The position numbers and the translations under genes are program-made. Below, piece after piece: positions 30,298 through 33,157 of a DNA stretch of 33,157 nt (within the stretch, counting starts at the first letter, position 1; every line of letters begins with the position of its first letter). The stretch is from Sulfurovum sp. (GTDB taxonomy: Bacteria; Campylobacterota; Campylobacteria; Campylobacterales; Sulfurovaceae). The notes below the pieces were generated by a model. That model was not told the origin of the DNA and did no database searches. It saw only the letters and a list, made by a program, of their open reading frames with translations. The stretch spans positions 1-33,157 of the forward strand of contig JALSPX010000195.1 in NCBI GenBank assembly GCA_026985755.1, read 5' to 3'.

Positions 30298-30408
30298 TGG
30301 TATATTCACAAAATAAAGAATTATTAAGTTATGCAATCAAAATGGGATGTAAAACAGCTGCAGAGTTCGCTATGTTTTTAAGAGCAAGAGAATCTATTTT
30401 GGCATTAT
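30298..30408 (+). CDS. Small protein, 36 aa, divergent from the S24 repressor
   Basis: MVYSQNKELLSYAIKMGCKTAAEFAMFLRARESILAL, preceded by AAAAAGGATTTAG RBS; the track ORF starting 30219 is an upstream extension without support. Confidence 0.6.
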
Positions 30409-30415
30409 AATATAT

Positions 30416-30445
30416 CGTAGGGGTAGATTCTATATCTACCCTCAT
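30416..30445. repeat. GTAGGGG-type hairpin element
   Basis: CGTAG-GGGTAGA(30421-30427)/TCTACCC(30435-30441) between convergent small ORF and moeA. Confidence 0.65.
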
Positions 30446-30451
30446 GGTTAT

Positions 30452-31635
30452 TTACCCAAAAATCAGAACATTTACCTCATCACCAATCTCTTTTGAGTTG
30501 TCATCTTCAGATGTCACAAGAAGTGCCACATTTCCAAGCATATTGGTCAGTATTGCAGATGAGCCTACTTTTTTACCTTTGAAGTCGACATAGTACTCAC
30601 CTTGTATAAGTGTGATGTTGCACGCAGTAAACTCTGATTTTTTGGCACGTTTGACAAATGGGGCTTTAAGTTTTGCCTTTACTATACGCATACTCGCAGT
30701 GCCATGTTGCAACTTTTCTATAAGTGGTACAAGATATAGTAGTGCCGTGACAGTAGAAGAGTAGGCAAAACCAGGTAGCCCTATGATAAACTTATCATCC
30801 TTGCGTGCTACCACAATGTGCTGCCCAGGTTTGACACGTACTCCTTTAAACACGACATCACAGCCTAACTCTACAATAACATCTTTTACAAAGTCAAAGT
30901 CACCTACACTTACGCCACCCGTAGTAACTACGATATCAGATTTTTCCAAAGCAGAAGCTATTTCAGATGTAATCGTTGCCTTGTCATCTTTAATACACCC
31001 TAGCTGTAGAGGTATACCATCATACTTTTTAACAATGGCTTCTAAAATATAGTTATTTGATGAGCGTATCTGTGCATCGTTGGTCTGCTCCTCTCCGAGC
31101 TCTAAGAGCTCAGAACCTGTAGAGAGTATAGCCACTGTTGGCTTCTCATAGACAGTCACCTCTGCAATATTCAATGATGCCAACACCCCTATCTGAGGAA
31201 AGTCTATTTTTGTTCCCTTGGCAATGAGTAGTTGACCTTTGGCATAGTTCTCTCCCACAGCACGTACAGAGAAGCCTTGAGGTACCTCTTCTCGCCCTCT
31301 ACCTCTACATTTTCTATGGGAATCAGTGTATCCGCACCGTGTGGCATAAGCGACCCTGTAAAGGTCTTAATGCATGTCCCACCTATCACCTCATCTTGAA
31401 GTGCCAAACCAGCAGGGTTGATACTAGCAATATGCAGTCGCCCTAAAGCCATATCTTCATGGAGTATCGCATACCCATCCATCGCAGAGGTAGGTAACTC
31501 TGGAGAGTTATGATCAGCCACAATATCTTCTGCCAATACATACCCTTGTGCATCCATAAGGTGCATTGTTTTGGTTTTATAGTTGTGTATCTCAAGATTT
31601 TCTATCATTTGAATAGATTCATCAAAATGTATCAT
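30452..31635 (-). pseudogene. moeA: Molybdopterin molybdenumtransferase MoeA, split by an apparent 1-nt frameshift (or sequence error)
   Basis: ORF 31204-31680 has the MoeA N-terminus (start likely MIHFDESIQM at 31635; DHNSPELPTSAMDGYAI, FTGSLMPHGADTLIPIENVEVEGE) and ORF 30452-31258 has the rest (VAILSTGSELLELGEE, VVTTGGVSVGDFDFVKDV, GLPGFAYSSTV). Confidence 0.85.
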
Positions 31636-31654
31636 TAAAAAAGTCCTTTTTTTC

Positions 31655-31726
31655 GTAGGGAGCGATTGCCATCGCACCACTAATTAAAATTCCAACAGCA
31701 AATGGTATAATATCAATCGCCCCTAC
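31655..31726. repeat. GTAGGGG-type element with terminal inverted repeats
   Basis: GTAGGGAGCGATTG (31655-31668) ... CAATCGCCCCTAC (31714-31726); fills the moaE-moeA gap. Confidence 0.65.
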
Positions 31727-31728
31727 CA

Positions 31729-32163
31729 TTATGCCAATAATCCCGCACCATCCATAGCAGTACTTCTATCAGCCGCATAAATCCGTTCACCATTTTTCAC
31801 ATCATATTTCCATATTGGTGCATTTGCTTTAAAATCTTCCACAAATGCGTCTATGAGCTCTAGTGCTACCCTCCGCTTGGGTGAGAACACCGCAGAGACA
31901 TAGGATGAAGTATGTACAGGCACATCCCCTATGGCGTGTGCCATCTTTACCACAGCCCCTACTGCCTTGGCTCTCTCTTGCCAGGCATCAAACCACTGCT
32001 GAAGCACTGGCTCATAAATGTCAAAGCTCAAAGCTTCTATATCATCCTCGGCACGTATCGTCCCTACAAATGAGATATATGCACCATAATTTGAGTCAGC
32101 TTGCTCATCTAACCATCTACCAAATATCTCTTTGGTATCGAGTGAACCACTATACAACTCCAT
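31729..32163 (-). CDS. moaE: Molybdopterin synthase catalytic subunit MoaE
   Basis: GAYISFVGTIRAED, HAIGDVPVHTSSYVSAVFSPKRRVALELIDAFVEDFKANAPIWKYD, next to moaD. Confidence 0.92.
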   Translation of the reverse strand: MELYSGSLDTKEIFGRWLDEQADSNYGAYISFVGTIRAEDDIEALSFDIYEPVLQQWFDAWQERAKAVGAVVKMAHAIGDVPVHTSSYVSAVFSPKRRVALELIDAFVEDFKANAPIWKYDVKNGERIYAADRSTAMDGAGLLA

Positions 32164-32242
32164 CTAAAAGTTCCTTTTCAAGCCATTGCTTTTGGACAAA
32201 GCATTCATTTTTCATTTCTCATTTTTCACTTTTCGTTTGGCG

Positions 32243-32464
32243 TTAGCCACCACACACTGGAGGGAGTATAGAAACTCTGTCTCCATCTTTAAGTGCTGTA
32301 CTTAGATCATTGACCATAGTGTCATTAAGAGCCACCGCACATTTGTCTAGCCATTGTGTGAGCGTGCTGTCTTCTTTGAGCTTTGCAGATACATCTGCAA
32401 GTGTAGCTGCTTCCATCTCTACGGGTGCTTTGGCAATAGGGCCTAAAAATTCTACTTTTATCAT
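32243..32464 (-). CDS. moaD: Molybdopterin synthase sulfur carrier subunit MoaD
   Basis: MIKVEFLGPIAKAPVEMEAATLADVSAKLK...ALNDTMVNDLSTALKDGDRVSILPPVCGG with C-terminal GG; start at 32464 rather than track start 32518. Confidence 0.9.
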   Translation of the reverse strand: MIKVEFLGPIAKAPVEMEAATLADVSAKLKEDSTLTQWLDKCAVALNDTMVNDLSTALKDGDRVSILPPVCGG

Positions 32465-32536
32465 GAGAAATCCTCTCTTACTGTTAACGCGATTATAAAT
32501 CTTGTTTGGTATAATCATGCTTAAAAAAGGGGTTGT

Positions 32537-33157
32537 ATGCTATTTGGGTCTATTAGTTATCTTAACCTCTTACCCTTTCAAGTCTTCCTAAAACGCTACA
32601 TCTCTAACAATGCAGCCAAAATGACCTTTCGTAACAAACGTGCGGTGCCTTCTTCTATCAACAAGGCCTTTAAACGGAAGTCTATCCATGCTGCATTTAT
32701 CTCTTCTGTAGAGTCTCGTAAATGCAAATGTACAGACCTAGGCATCATCGCTCATAAAAAAGTCTACTCTGTACTCCTGCTAGAGGGCAAAAACCAAACA
32801 GACCCCGCCTCTGCCACTTCTAACCAGTTAGCCAAAGTGCTAAATCTACAAGGTAAAGTCCTCATAGGTGATGTTGCACTTAAACATTATCTCGATGGTG
32901 GTGATGGTGCAGACCTAGCCGAAGCATGGTACAACAAAACGGGTCTACCCTTTGTCTTCGCCAGACTCTGCTATAACAAACATGGTGACTCGGTACAAAA
33001 ACTAGCCCGTACCTTTGCCAGAAAAAAGACGAAAATACCTCAGTATATTTTAAAACGTGAAGCGAAAAAGAGAGGGATTACAACTAAGCAACTTGCTTGG
33101 TATTTAGAGCATATTCATTATGTGATAGATTGGAAAACTAGAAGAGGGTTGAATAAG
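32537..33157 (+). CDS. mqnA: Chorismate dehydratase MqnA (futalosine menaquinone pathway); runs to window end
   Basis: MLFGSISYLNLLPFQVFLKRYISNN...ISSVESRKCKCTDLGIIAHKKVYSVLLL...IGDVALKHYLDG...DLAEAWYNKTGLPFVFARL; not in the track because no stop is inside the window. Confidence 0.88.
   Translation, partial: MLFGSISYLNLLPFQVFLKRYISNNAAKMTFRNKRAVPSSINKAFKRKSIHAAFISSVESRKCKCTDLGIIAHKKVYSVLLLEGKNQTDPASATSNQLAKVLNLQGKVLIGDVALKHYLDGGDGADLAEAWYNKTGLPFVFARLCYNKHGDSVQKLARTFARKKTKIPQYILKREAKKRGITTKQLAWYLEHIHYVIDWKTRRGLNK

Noticed and set aside
29501-30408. Prophage or integrative element carrying the S24 repressor
   Set aside because: No integrase, structural, lysis or replication genes nearby; flanked by chromosomal dksA-like and molybdopterin genes.
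31286-31300. Programmed ribosomal frameshift in moeA
   Set aside because: No slippery heptamer or evident downstream stimulator; a missing base or real mutation is simpler.

Overview
The window is a Campylobacterota-type chromosomal segment; gene content and order suggest a Sulfurovum/Sulfurimonas-like organism, but that is inferred from recognition and no search was run. Most of it is housekeeping. The left end carries dxr (partial), an RBBP9-like hydrolase, tsaD, gyrB, a degenerate GGDEF/EAL protein and queF. The centre, on the minus strand, is a classical translation/transcription block in the order tRNA-Thr(TGT), tRNA-Tyr, tRNA-Gly, tRNA-Thr(GGT), tuf, rpmG, tRNA-Trp, secE, nusG, rplK, rplA, rplJ, rplL, rpoB, rpoC, rpsL, rpsG, fusA. 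The right end is accessory: yaaA, a SUI1-like factor, two YeeE/YedE half-transporters, a SagB-like oxidoreductase with DUF309, a DksA-like zinc finger, an S24/CI-like repressor, molybdopterin genes (moeA with an apparent frameshift, moaE, moaD) and mqnA (partial). I see no CRISPR array, transposase, prophage block or obvious defence system. The observations most worth a second look are: (i) a near-identical 27-bp palindrome about 57-60 bp upstream of two paralogous CI-type HTH genes about 24 kb apart, one of which lacks the S24 domain; (ii) an ~80-bp gapless dispersed repeat with conserved hairpins in the rplL-rpoB gap and in the tRNA cluster; (iii) a family of GTAGGGG-type hairpin elements whose stems change sequence but stay self-complementary; (iv) unannotated small ORFs, including one divergent from the S24 repressor; (v) a single-base frameshift in moeA.
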